Assembly: GCA_964464895.1 (NCBI GenBank)
Contig: CAYXGY010000012.1
Span: forward strand, 1-38,395
Direction of reading: 5' to 3'
DNA: 38,395 nt
From: Helicobacter_D sp964464895
Lineage (GTDB): Bacteria > Campylobacterota > Campylobacteria > Campylobacterales > Helicobacteraceae
Shown: positions 7,099 through 14,852 of the stretch, one piece after another
Layout of the letters: each line of letters begins with the position of its first letter
Numbering within the stretch: the stretch's first letter is position 1
Notes under the pieces: generated by a model
What the model saw: the letters and a program-made list of their open reading frames with translations, nothing else
Database searches by the model: none
Told to the model about the DNA's origin: nothing
Translations under genes and position numbers: made by a program

Positions 7099-8682
7099 AT
7101 GATAGAGAATGTAGAAGAGTTAAAATCTCAAATGGACATTGTGGAGGTGATTGGCAATTATATTCCTCTAAAAAAAGCAGGAAGCAACTTTAGTGCTTGT
7201 TGTCCTTTCCACGAGGAACGCACCGCAAGTTTTGTGGTAAATCCAAAGAAACAATTTTATCATTGTTTTGGCTGTAATGCGAGTGGAGACGCAATTAGAT
7301 TTGTGCAGGATTATAAGCATTTTGATTTTGAAAGCGCACTTAGAGAAATAGCCCAATCTTACAATTTAAAAATCAAAGAAAATAGCAGGTATCAAAGTCT
7401 AAATCCCTACTTTGAAAGTTTGGAATCCTTGAATAATCTTTTTAAAAATGCGTTATTAAGTGATGATGAGACAATAGCAAATGTGCGCAAATATTTGCAC
7501 AATAGAGGTTTAAACAAAGAGGATTTTAACGCGTATGAAATCGGACTAATTCCTGCACACAAAGTTAGCTTAACTTATGCTAATTATTTGCAAGAACTAG
7601 GACTAATTTACAACAATGGAATTTTGGCAAATCCCTTTAGAATCTCCTTTGCACTTAGGAATAAAAGCGGAAAAGTAGTCGCATTTTCGTGCAGAACACA
7701 CCCTTATGGGAATTTCAAAAATGCTAGCAAATACATCAACAGCAGGGATTCTAAGATTTTTCACAAAAGCCAACTGCTCTATAACTTCCACAGGGCAAAA
7801 GAGCAAATCTATAAGAGTAAGGCAGTGATTATCACAGAGGGCTTTATGGACGCTATTGCACTAGATAAACTCGGGGTAAAAAATGTGGTAGCTACTTGTG
7901 GGACTGCCTTTAGTGCTTCGCATTTAAGCGCAATTATAGCCTTGAGAACCGAAGCAAAAATAAAACTATGTTTTGATAATGATAATGCTGGGAAAAGTGC
8001 CACGCTTAGAGCTTGTGAATTGCTTTTTAAAAACAAGATTTTCAATGCTTGTGTTTTACACTTAGAGAATCCTTGCAAAGATATAGGAGAAGTTTTGCAA
8101 GAGGGATTAGAGCTAAAGTTAAAAGAGATTAACGCGTTTGAATGGTATTGTAAGAATAGATTTTCTAATGCACAGAATGTAAAAGAGAAAGAGGATTTAG
8201 CTAAGTATGTCAAAGCAATCTTGGAGAATGTAGATTTTTATACCAAAGAGGAACTCATTAAAATCGCAATAAGTGTTTTGCGGCTTCCTAATGATTACTT
8301 CAGTCAAAAGAGTGTTCAAACCATCAAAAGCGATAGAATCACTCTAAACGCAAAGCAGCTTTTTAAAACTATCATCAACGATAGAGAATTGCGCCTTTTA
8401 GCTAAAGAATACCTAAGAGGAAACGAATTAGGAGAATTAAAAGAGGACTTTTTGAATCTTTTAGAGAATAATACTCTAACCATTAAGGCGCAGGAAATAT
8501 TGCTTGATGAGAGTATTGTTGCACTCAATTACAAAGAGTTTCAAAATGCCCTAGCACAGATTTTAAAGCAAAATACACGCAACCTTTTGGAGAATGCAAG
8601 AGCGCGTGGAGATATTAACGAAGTGATTGCTTTTTCTAAGCGATTAGCAGAGTTAAATGCTTTTGCAAATTTGCCTTTTTAA
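7099..8682 (+). CDS. DnaG-type DNA primase
   Basis: A protein of 527 residues; the ATG at 7099 follows AAAGGAG. The N-terminal CHC2 zinc finger is complete: Cys35-x2-His38 and Cys56-x2-Cys59, with TASFVVNPKKQFYHCFGC between. A middle catalytic core follows. The TOPRIM fold shows ITEGFMDAIAL with Glu247 and the metal-binding FDNDNAG with Asp293/Asp295. The C-terminal 150 residues are helical, as in the DnaB-interaction domain. It synthesises RNA primers for phage replication with the helicase at 5906. This gene ends the early operon apart from one tiny membrane peptide. Confidence 0.88.
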   Translation: MIENVEELKSQMDIVEVIGNYIPLKKAGSNFSACCPFHEERTASFVVNPKKQFYHCFGCNASGDAIRFVQDYKHFDFESALREIAQSYNLKIKENSRYQSLNPYFESLESLNNLFKNALLSDDETIANVRKYLHNRGLNKEDFNAYEIGLIPAHKVSLTYANYLQELGLIYNNGILANPFRISFALRNKSGKVVAFSCRTHPYGNFKNASKYINSRDSKIFHKSQLLYNFHRAKEQIYKSKAVIITEGFMDAIALDKLGVKNVVATCGTAFSASHLSAIIALRTEAKIKLCFDNDNAGKSATLRACELLFKNKIFNACVLHLENPCKDIGEVLQEGLELKLKEINAFEWYCKNRFSNAQNVKEKEDLAKYVKAILENVDFYTKEELIKIAISVLRLPNDYFSQKSVQTIKSDRITLNAKQLFKTIINDRELRLLAKEYLRGNELGELKEDFLNLLENNTLTIKAQEILLDESIVALNYKEFQNALAQILKQNTRNLLENARARGDINEVIAFSKRLAELNAFANLPF

Positions 8683-8792
8683 CGCTAATTACAAAAAAGA
8701 GGTTGCTTTGTATCTTGCTTGTATGTGTTGTAATTGTTAGCAAGATTATTAATAAAATCTGCAGAGAAATTGGCAAATTATAAGGAGAGGGT

Positions 8793-8891
8793 GTGGAATA
8801 TTTTGTGTTTGGTTTGGTTTTTGGTGTAGTTTTGGCATTAAAAATGCTTTGGAGTTATCCAAAAACAACCTTTAGCTTTAAGCTTCTATGA
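8793..8891 (+). CDS. Tiny single-pass membrane peptide
   Basis: A 32-residue ORF starting with GTG just after an AAGGAGAGG ribosome binding site. Residues 3-20 form a hydrophobic helix (VFGLVFGVVLALKML), so it is a candidate membrane peptide. Its last 14 bases overlap the 3' end of the leftward gene at 8878. The function is unknown. Confidence 0.45.
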   Translation: MEYFVFGLVFGVVLALKMLWSYPKTTFSFKLL

Positions 8892-9462
8892 TTTTTAAAA
8901 GATCCTCTGTGCTTAGGTTTTCAAATTCATTAACCACCGCTTCTTTTGGAATCTCTTTGCCATAAAGTGCGTTTTGCATATCAATGAATATCTTATTCAC
9001 TTTTTCTGCACAGGCAATTAGCATAGGATCGCCCTTATCTTCTCTCCTTAGACGAACCATTTTCATTAGCTCGTCTTTAGCAATGATTGCGCTAAGTGCG
9101 ATATTCTTTTGGATATAACCCGCGCTCATTGTTTGTAAGAGAATTTCCTCCGAGCTAGAATCTAAAATATTGTTTAGCACAAGCTCATTGATAGATTCCA
9201 CGTCTTTGCCTAGATTTTGTCTTATTGCCTCTTTTGTGCGTCTTGCGTTGATTTCAACAGCACTTAGCAACTCTCCTTTTACAAGATTCTTTTCTAACTC
9301 ATTAGTTGGGAGATTCTTAATTGCTCCCCCTTTCTCCCAACCCTCTTCCTTAATCCAGTGCATTAGGGTGCGGTATTTGATATTATAAAGATTTGCAACT
9401 TCTTTCGGCTCGGCATTGTGTGTTTGGTAATACACTTTTACTTCTTGCTTGTTTGCTACCAT
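8878..9462 (-). CDS. Terminase small subunit-like DNA-binding protein
   Basis: A 194-residue leftward protein. Residues 8-45 form a helix-turn-helix with the Trp-x-x-x-x-Gly-Trp-Glu ending (YRTLMHWIKEEGWEKG) seen in many phage small terminase subunits. The rest is helical with a Leu/Ile-rich central region that could oligomerise. Small terminases recognise pac/cos DNA and load the large subunit onto it. The large terminase here is about 11 kb away on the other strand, an unusual separation. It has its own CGCCTTTAA promoter (9491-9524). Alternative: a phage transcription regulator with the same helix-turn-helix type. Confidence 0.55.
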   Translation of the reverse strand: MVANKQEVKVYYQTHNAEPKEVANLYNIKYRTLMHWIKEEGWEKGGAIKNLPTNELEKNLVKGELLSAVEINARRTKEAIRQNLGKDVESINELVLNNILDSSSEEILLQTMSAGYIQKNIALSAIIAKDELMKMVRLRREDKGDPMLIACAEKVNKIFIDMQNALYGKEIPKEAVVNEFENLSTEDLLKIIEA

Positions 9463-9467
9463 TTTAA

Positions 9468-9500
9468 CGCCTTTAATTTTTGTTTCTTAAATTATAGAAT
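9468..9500 (+). promoter_or_regulatory. Late promoter, copy 1 (fibre operon)
   Basis: CGCCTTTAA (9468-9476), 18 bases, then TAGAAT (9495-9500); the fibre ATG follows 28 bases later. The same spacing and boxes occur at 13186, 18910, 22881 and 38254. The box lies between the start codon of the leftward gene and its -10. Confidence 0.7.
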
Positions 9501-9524
9501 ATTTGGCAATTTTAATTAAAGGCG
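9491..9524 (-). promoter_or_regulatory. Late-type promoter facing left
   Basis: On the minus strand CGCCTTTAA (9524-9516) is followed after 19 bases by TATAAT (9496-9491). Its -10 overlaps the -10 of the rightward promoter, and CGCCTTTAATT (9468-9478) and AATTAAAGGCG (9514-9524) form an 11-bp perfect inverted repeat. It would drive the leftward gene starting at 9462. Confidence 0.6.
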
Positions 9525-9528
9525 ACAA

Positions 9529-11982
9529 ATGGATAAAGAACAGCAAAAAGCAGATATTAATGAGCTAGTTATCACACAAGCAGGAGACAACAAAGGTTTC
9601 TTGGAGCAAATCAAGCAGACCTTGTTTATTGTTCAAGAAATCCATAATTCTTTTACACTTTTAATTGGCAAATACGAATTGGGAATTACGCAAGGAGTAA
9701 GACTTCAAGAGCAAATTGAAAAAACTCTTTTAGAATGCCAAGACTTAAAAGAGGATATGACAAAAGACAAGGAAGCAATTAAAGAAATCCTAGTGAGTGC
9801 GCAAGAGGAACTAGAAAGATTTAGAAATTATGTTTTGGAACAAAAAAACGCAATTTTAAAAACTTTAGAGGAATTTAGAGAAACTAAAGAGTTTGTGAAA
9901 AAAACCAAAGAAGAAATTTTATCCTATCAAGATAATATCAAACATCTTTTAAACCAATTAGAAGAGTTAGAATCTCTCATTAATGAACTATCTTTATTGA
10001 TAGAGACAAACAAAAATCTAAAAGTTGAGATTTTAGAAGAGATTACAAACAAACAAGAAGAACTAAAGGTTGGTTTAGATGAACATTTTGAAGGATTTGT
10101 GCAAATTTTTGAGAATTTCAGAGAAGAAATTGCCCAAGAAAAACAAGATTTAGAAGCACGCTTTGATAGATTTAAAGAAGAAGTGGAGATTGATAAGTTT
10201 GCAGAGAAAGAAGAGCTAGAAAAAATTAAACAGCTAATCCCCAACAAAGAATTACAAGAAAGCCAAGAAAAGAAAGATTTGCAAACACAAATTGAAGCAA
10301 AACAACAAGAACTCCAAGAAAAGCAAACGCATTTGCAAGAGTTGCACGAGAGTTTAAATGCACTTCCAAATCCGCAAACTTTGGAGGAATTAAGCGCACA
10401 AAAGCAAGAAAAGCAAACGCAATTAGAATCTCTACAATCTCAAATTACCGCATTAGAAGAAGAGATTGCAAACAAAACTAGCGAAATAGAATCTAAAAAA
10501 GAGCAAATCACAGCCAAAGAGCAGGAATTAGAGAATGCAAGTGAGGAAGATAGACCTGCACTTCAAGAGGAACTAGCACGATTGCAAGAAGAACTTGCAA
10601 AATTGGAATCTCTAAAGATACAAAAAAGCGAAGAACTAGAACAAAGTAGGCGCGATAAAGAAGATTTGGTAACCTTGCTTTTAGAACTTGGAATCCAAGA
10701 AAATGAACTCAAACTAGAGCTAAGAAAAACTCAAGAGCAAAGGGAAAATTTAAAAGAGCAAATCCAAAATTCTTTAGAATCATCAGAGAGCTTAAAGCAA
10801 GAGTTAAACAATCTTGAAAGCCAACTTTTAGACATTGAAAATGCAGAGTATGAAAAATCTCTCACTCCAAGTTCGCCAAGTGAGCTAACCACAAAACATT
10901 ATGTAGATAAAAGAGATGAACACTTAAAACAAGAATTTAATCAAAAAATTACCGCAATAGAAATGTTAATTTCTATAGATGAAAGTTTGGAGGAAACTCA
11001 AGAACAAATTAGCAATCTTCAAGGTGGAATCAAGCAAAAAGAACAGGAACTCCAAGAAATCTTAGAGAAAATTAACTATGTGCAAAACCCAAGCACATTA
11101 GAATCTCAAATTACCGCATTAGAAGAAGAGATTGCAAACAAAACTAGCGAAATAGAATCTAAAAAAGAGCAAATCACAGCCAAAGAGCAGGAATTAGAGA
11201 ATGCAAGTGAGGAAGATAGACCTGCACTTCAAGAGGAACTAGCACGATTGCAAGAAGAGCTTGCAAAATTGGAATCTCTAAAGATACAAAAAAGCGAAGA
11301 ACTAGAACAAAAACAAGCTTTAAAAGCCTCTCTTCCGCAGGATTCCACAGAATTAGAAGCCAAAAAAGAACTCTTAAGTGCAGAGTTAGAGGAAATAAAA
11401 AGAGAATTAGAGCAGAATTTGAAAGCAAAAGAGGAGGCACTAAAGCCAACTTCTCCTAGCGATTTGACAACTAAAAGTTATGTAGATTCAGCAATCAATA
11501 CTAAAGATGCACAAAATGTAAAGTTAAGTGGAAATCAAACCATCGCAGGAAATAAAACTTTAAGCGGTGTAACCACATTAAACACAACCAAAATCAATGG
11601 TGCAAGCACTCTTGAAGGTGTCGCTACTTTTAGTACTCTGCCTATATGTGCAATTGCACCAACAGCGAATAACCATTTAGCAAATAAACAATATGTAGAC
11701 TTTGGTGGTGGATTGAAAAACTTGGGCAACCAAACTGCACCAAAAATTGATTTGAGAGAATCGCAGCATTTTTATCTCACAATGACTGCTAAAGGTGCAG
11801 TAGGTATTGCAAATTGGGGGGGAGCTGGGAAAAGTGGAACTATCACGATTGTAAATGCACAAAATATCACAGCCTTTTCCGCTCCTTTTAAGTTCAGAAT
11901 TGCACAAAGTAATTTTACGGGCGTAGAAACTTTTGCTTACTTTTGCATTGCCTCTAACAATATTAGAATCGTAAGGACATAA
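9529..11982 (+). CDS. Coiled-coil tail fibre protein
   Basis: A protein of 817 residues. Residues 1-640 are almost continuous Gln/Glu/Lys/Leu coiled coil. Three short phage-fibre motifs occur: PSELTTKHYVDK near 450, PSDLTTKSYVDS near 645 and ANKQYVDFGG near 720. These x-TK-x-YVD motifs mark trimeric fibre or tail-collar proteins. The C-terminal about 100 residues are Gly/Ala/Thr-rich beta sequence, presumably the receptor-binding tip. A 210-bp segment (10436-10645) is repeated almost exactly at 11102-11311, lengthening the coiled coil by a repeat. A G7 tract lies in the tip region. The N-terminus has no signal peptide. It heads an operon behind its own late promoter. Confidence 0.8.
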   Translation: MDKEQQKADINELVITQAGDNKGFLEQIKQTLFIVQEIHNSFTLLIGKYELGITQGVRLQEQIEKTLLECQDLKEDMTKDKEAIKEILVSAQEELERFRNYVLEQKNAILKTLEEFRETKEFVKKTKEEILSYQDNIKHLLNQLEELESLINELSLLIETNKNLKVEILEEITNKQEELKVGLDEHFEGFVQIFENFREEIAQEKQDLEARFDRFKEEVEIDKFAEKEELEKIKQLIPNKELQESQEKKDLQTQIEAKQQELQEKQTHLQELHESLNALPNPQTLEELSAQKQEKQTQLESLQSQITALEEEIANKTSEIESKKEQITAKEQELENASEEDRPALQEELARLQEELAKLESLKIQKSEELEQSRRDKEDLVTLLLELGIQENELKLELRKTQEQRENLKEQIQNSLESSESLKQELNNLESQLLDIENAEYEKSLTPSSPSELTTKHYVDKRDEHLKQEFNQKITAIEMLISIDESLEETQEQISNLQGGIKQKEQELQEILEKINYVQNPSTLESQITALEEEIANKTSEIESKKEQITAKEQELENASEEDRPALQEELARLQEELAKLESLKIQKSEELEQKQALKASLPQDSTELEAKKELLSAELEEIKRELEQNLKAKEEALKPTSPSDLTTKSYVDSAINTKDAQNVKLSGNQTIAGNKTLSGVTTLNTTKINGASTLEGVATFSTLPICAIAPTANNHLANKQYVDFGGGLKNLGNQTAPKIDLRESQHFYLTMTAKGAVGIANWGGAGKSGTITIVNAQNITAFSAPFKFRIAQSNFTGVETFAYFCIASNNIRIVRT
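10436..10645 (+). repeat. Internal fibre duplication, copy 1
   Basis: 210 bases matching 11102-11311 at all but one position seen (GAAGAACTT here, GAAGAGCTT there). The offset is 666 bases, exactly 222 codons, so the frame is kept. Confidence 0.9.
11102..11311 (+). repeat. Internal fibre duplication, copy 2
   Basis: The second copy of the 210-base coiled-coil segment; identity breaks exactly at both ends, which suggests a recent duplication or gene conversion rather than old divergence. Confidence 0.9.
11816..11822 (+). repeat. G7 homopolymer in fibre tip
   Basis: Seven G in a row in an AT-rich gene, coding Trp-Gly-Gly in the receptor-binding region. Poly-G tracts are the usual contingency loci of Helicobacter and Campylobacter; seven is at the short end for slippage. 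Confidence 0.7.
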
Positions 11983-11983
11983 G

Positions 11984-12442
11984 ATGAATAGTATGCTTTT
12001 AGGAGGACAACAACTATTAGTTACTTTGCCCGAAAGTTTAGGGGGTGGCAATCAGGTCTATAACAAAGTAATAGATATTATTAACCCCACACCGCTAACT
12101 GACTTTTTAGTGCCAACAGATTTGTCAAACAAAAATGACTGCTTACTTGTTGGTGAGGTTTGGAATCTTGGTGGCTGGACTCATAAAACATCAGCTATAC
12201 AATTTTACCTTGCTTGGAATAATTTCGGAAAAAATTCGGGTGTTCTTTTTGGAGGGATTTCTTACACTGCAAATACAAAAATTAAAATTGCAAAAAAACT
12301 AGACTTTGGGGCTATTCAAAATAACCAAATGAGATATACTTATTTTTCCACTGGTTCAGCAAATGCGGCAAGAGGTTGGGAAGTTAATTATCCAACACAA
12401 GGGAAAAATGCTAGATGTGATTTAAAAATCTACTACAATTAA
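11984..12442 (+). CDS. Putative fibre-associated protein
   Basis: A 152-residue Gly/Asn/aromatic-rich beta protein starting two bases after the fibre stop. Its N-terminus (MLLGGQQLLVTLPESLGGGN) and jelly-roll-like alternation resemble receptor-binding tip or fibre domains. It could be a separate tip subunit or an alternative adhesin. There is no signal peptide. The family is not recognised; the call rests on position and composition. Confidence 0.5.
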   Translation: MNSMLLGGQQLLVTLPESLGGGNQVYNKVIDIINPTPLTDFLVPTDLSNKNDCLLVGEVWNLGGWTHKTSAIQFYLAWNNFGKNSGVLFGGISYTANTKIKIAKKLDFGAIQNNQMRYTYFSTGSANAARGWEVNYPTQGKNARCDLKIYYN

Positions 12443-12451
12443 GGAGAGGAA

Positions 12452-13081
12452 ATGTTTTACGATATTAAAAACAAAGTTTTGACTACTTATGATGTGTTTG
12501 TCAAGGAAGTTAGATTTCAAAATGAAAAAGGGGAAGAAGAGCAAGGAGAGGACACTTACTTCTTAAATGCTTGTGATGATGATACCTTAAGAGAGCTAGG
12601 GTTTGCAAGAGTAGTAAAAGAAAAAGAGCCAAATTTTAATGAATTGAACGAAGCGTTGCAAGAACTAGCAGAGTTAGACACACAAGAGAATGTTTATAGA
12701 ATCTCTTATCAAGTTATCTCTAAACCGCTTTGTGAATTAAAAGAGTTTAAAAAGGCAGAAATTGATGCCAAAAGAGACGCAATGATTGAAAGCGGTGTAA
12801 CCTACAAAGGCAAAGTATTTCAAAGTGCCGAGAAAGATAGAAATTTATTAACAAGTTCGGTGAGTTTGTTTTCTGCGACTGGGCAGTTACCGCAAAATTT
12901 CGTTTGGATTGCAAAAGATAATACTGCAGTGCCTTTTAGTTTGGAGGATTTAATTGCGCTTGGGGCATTAATGGCTCAAACTATAAATGAAAATACCCTA
13001 AAGGCGCGGACATTAAAAGATAGAATAGAATCTGCCACTACCAAAGAAGAGTTGGATTTGGTATGCTGGGAAACAGAATAA
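12452..13081 (+). CDS. DUF4376-domain tail fibre assembly-like protein
   Basis: A protein of 209 residues. From about residue 100 it matches DUF4376: EIDAKRDAMIESGVTYKGKV, FQSAEKDRNLL, then WIAKDNTAVPFSLEDL and a C-terminal helix ending RIESATTKEEL. DUF4376 proteins are typically found next to tail fibres and are often called fibre assembly chaperones. It is preceded by AAGGAG and is the last gene of the fibre operon, followed by a hairpin at 13104. Confidence 0.75.
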   Translation: MFYDIKNKVLTTYDVFVKEVRFQNEKGEEEQGEDTYFLNACDDDTLRELGFARVVKEKEPNFNELNEALQELAELDTQENVYRISYQVISKPLCELKEFKKAEIDAKRDAMIESGVTYKGKVFQSAEKDRNLLTSSVSLFSATGQLPQNFVWIAKDNTAVPFSLEDLIALGALMAQTINENTLKARTLKDRIESATTKEELDLVCWETE

Positions 13082-13103
13082 AAAAATTAACGATTTTATC
13101 TTG

Positions 13104-13127
13104 AGATTCTAATACTTTTTAGAATCT
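13104..13127 (+). terminator. Possible hairpin terminator after fibre operon
   Basis: AGATTCTAA (104-112) pairs perfectly with TTAGAATCT (119-127) around a 6-base loop and is followed by TCTTTG. The T tract is short, so termination may be weak. It sits between the fibre operon and the next late promoter. Confidence 0.45.
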
Positions 13128-13185
13128 TCTTTGTATTTATGCTAAAAATTTTGAATACAAGACTAGAGAAGCAAGGCAAATTTGT

Positions 13186-13218
13186 CGCCTTTATTTAAAA
13201 AACTTAAAATTGTAGGAT
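13186..13218 (+). promoter_or_regulatory. Late promoter, copy 2 (lysis operon)
   Basis: CGCCTTTAT (13186-13194), 18 bases, TAGGAT (13213-13218). One base of the box differs from the consensus. It precedes the lysis and small structural gene cluster. Confidence 0.6.
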
Positions 13219-13252
13219 ACGATTTGTTTAGACACAGATTAAAGGAGAACCA

Positions 13253-13309
13253 ATGTTTTTACTTAAAACTATCACTTATTGCTTTGGCGAATTAGATAGG
13301 GAGAAATAG
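13253..13309 (+). CDS. 18-residue leader-like peptide
   Basis: A short ORF behind a strong AAAGGAG, first after the late promoter, ending five bases before the next ATG. It has a mildly hydrophobic N-terminus with one Cys. It may be a translated leader or simply a coupling ORF. Confidence 0.4.
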   Translation: MFLLKTITYCFGELDREK

Positions 13310-13314
13310 ACTAA

Positions 13315-13719
13315 ATGGAAACAATGACTACACAAGAAGCAATCGTAAGCGTGGTAAATAGCGCACAAATGATTGACCAACTCACCGCCAAAGGTGTGAT
13401 GTTTGTAATGCTTATGTTTATGCTATTTGTTTGCTATATGCTCTTTCGTTGGATTTTTTCTTACATAAACTCTATGCAAGAGCAGATTAGATTCAACGAA
13501 AAGATAGAAGTCAATATGGAGAAAATAGCTAATAGCGTGAGTCAAAGCTTAGAGTTTTTAAAAGAGGATTTAAAAGAACAAAAAGCGCATAATGAATCCT
13601 TAAGAACGCAATTAGCGAACAATGCAAGTCTATTTGCAGCAGAGATTAAAGAGCTAGAAAGTCGGCTTTATAGAATCCTGCGTTCTAATGGAATCAAAGG
13701 AATACGCGATGAATTATAG
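13315..13719 (+). CDS. Membrane protein with coiled coil, holin or spanin candidate
   Basis: A 134-residue protein with one strong membrane helix at about residues 28-50 (VMFVMLMFMLFVCYMLF) and a long coiled coil at 55-120. It heads the lysis cassette: DUF1353, endolysin, a second membrane peptide and a lipoprotein follow within 1.2 kb. Position fits a holin. The single membrane segment plus periplasmic coiled coil also fits an inner-membrane (Rz-type) spanin subunit pairing with the Rz1-like lipoprotein at 14632. The sequence alone does not decide between these. Confidence 0.5.
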   Translation: METMTTQEAIVSVVNSAQMIDQLTAKGVMFVMLMFMLFVCYMLFRWIFSYINSMQEQIRFNEKIEVNMEKIANSVSQSLEFLKEDLKEQKAHNESLRTQLANNASLFAAEIKELESRLYRILRSNGIKGIRDEL

Positions 13720-14089
13720 CCCAATCAAAGTTGTATGGAGTGGCATTGAACGTAAGTTTGTATTACTAAGCGACTGCACTTTTAACACAGCAGGAGAAGT
13801 ATTTGTCGTTCCTAAAGGATTCTTAACTGATTTTGGAAGCATTCCGCGACCTCTGAAGCCATTTTTTGACCCCATAGGCAAAGAAGTGCCCTGCTATGTT
13901 TTACACGATTATCTATGTGATTTAAGCAATCAAGGTAAGTTTAGTAGAAGCAAAGCAGATAAGATACTTTTAGAATCCTTAAGAGAAATCGGTACGAGTG
14001 TGTATCGTCAGCTTATGATTTATGCAGGGTGTCGGGCTTTTAGCCTTTTTAGATTTATACAAAGGAAAGTAAATGAAAGAAACAATTAA
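13709..14089 (+). CDS. DUF1353 phage protein
   Basis: A protein of 126 residues from the ATG at 13709; the frame also opens at 13688. The characteristic DUF1353 motifs are clear: VPKGFLTDFGSIPR, then YVLHDYLC and ADKILLESL. The family is widespread in phages next to endolysins and has no proven activity; the conserved Asp/His residues (DFGS, HDYL) suggest a small metal-dependent enzyme. It overlaps the preceding stop and the following endolysin start. Confidence 0.8.
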   Translation: MNYSPIKVVWSGIERKFVLLSDCTFNTAGEVFVVPKGFLTDFGSIPRPLKPFFDPIGKEVPCYVLHDYLCDLSNQGKFSRSKADKILLESLREIGTSVYRQLMIYAGCRAFSLFRFIQRKVNERNN

Positions 14090-14534
14090 TTTTATTTTGC
14101 CATTAACAGCAGAGTTTGAGGGATTCCGCGCTAAAGTCTATAAATGCCCTGCGGGATTTGATACTATTGGTTATGGGCGCAACATTGAAGCAAACCCGCT
14201 ATCTGTTGAAGAAAAAAAGCAATTAAACGCAGATGGGAGTGTAAGCAAAGAAGTTGCTACACAATGGTTAAGAGAGCATTTAGAAAAATGCTATAAAGAG
14301 CTTGATTCAAATTTCGCGTGGTTTAAAAATCTTGATACTAAGAGAAAGGGCGCGTTAGTGGATTTTCTCTACAATGTAGGCTTAGGGACATTTAAGAGCT
14401 TTAAAAACACGCTTAGATTCCTAGAAAATGGCGACTTCAAACAAGCCTCCGAGAATATGCGCAAATCTAAATGGCATGCACAAGTTAAGCGCAGAGGTAT
14501 AAGAATCACAGAGATTATAGAAAAAGGCGCGTAA
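14073..14534 (+). CDS. Endolysin, GH24 T4-type lysozyme
   Basis: A 153-residue muramidase that cleaves the host peptidoglycan. The catalytic Glu16 lies in EFEGFR, followed by Cys25 and Thr31 in FDTIGYGR, giving the pattern E-8-C-5-T in place of the T4 E-8-D-5-T. The remaining fold markers are present: ALVDFLYNVGLGTFKSF and a helical C-terminus. There is no signal peptide or SAR helix, so export would depend on a holin. It overlaps both neighbouring genes in the lysis cassette. Confidence 0.9.
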   Translation: MKETINFILPLTAEFEGFRAKVYKCPAGFDTIGYGRNIEANPLSVEEKKQLNADGSVSKEVATQWLREHLEKCYKELDSNFAWFKNLDTKRKGALVDFLYNVGLGTFKSFKNTLRFLENGDFKQASENMRKSKWHAQVKRRGIRITEIIEKGA

Positions 14535-14644
14535 TGATAGAGATTTGGGAATATTCTTTTTTGGTTGGGATTGTGGTTTTAAGTATTTGTGCTGGAGTGA
14601 TGATTAAGCTTCTTGCCGATGAGGAGAGGGAATGCGAATCTTGA
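14534..14644 (+). CDS. Tiny membrane peptide of lysis cassette
   Basis: A 36-residue ORF whose ATG overlaps the endolysin stop (TAATG). Residues 8-27 form one hydrophobic helix (FLVGIVVLSICAGVMIKLL), followed by an acidic tail. It overlaps the lipoprotein gene by 13 bases. It may be a small holin, an antiholin or a degenerate inner-membrane spanin; all are inferred from position. Confidence 0.55.
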   Translation: MIEIWEYSFLVGIVVLSICAGVMIKLLADEERECES

Positions 14645-14850
14645 GTTTAATTTTAAGCACAATTCTACTTAGTGCGTGTGCTAAGCCGCTTGTAAAAATA
14701 GAGACGAAAGAAGTGTTTGTGCCGATTCAATGTGATTTGGAGTTGCCAACAAAGCCGATAGACAATGGAAGTTTTGAGAGCCACAAACAAATTGCGATTT
14801 ACTATAAAAAAATAGAGCAAATCGCAAAAGACTGCACAGGAAAGGAGTAG
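14632..14850 (+). CDS. Rz1-like outer-membrane spanin lipoprotein
   Basis: A 72-residue protein with a lipoprotein signal: a hydrophobic stretch then LLSAC with Cys16 as the lipidation site. The mature part has Pro-containing segments (VFVPIQCDLELPTKP) and a terminal Cys, as in Rz1/o-spanins. It would sit in the outer membrane and fuse it with the inner membrane, together with an i-spanin, after endolysin action. Candidate partners are the TM-coiled-coil proteins at 13315 or 22934. Confidence 0.6.
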   Translation: MRILSLILSTILLSACAKPLVKIETKEVFVPIQCDLELPTKPIDNGSFESHKQIAIYYKKIEQIAKDCTGKE

Positions 14851-14852
14851 AA

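Noticed and set aside
7809..8213. 134-aa leftward ORF inside the primase gene
   Set aside because: Antisense shadow: Ser/Phe/Leu-rich translation opposite clear TOPRIM motifs.
11677..12051. 124-aa leftward ORF across the fibre gene end
   Set aside because: Antisense of the fibre tip and the next start; it has no ribosome binding site and contradicts the conserved YVD motif frame.
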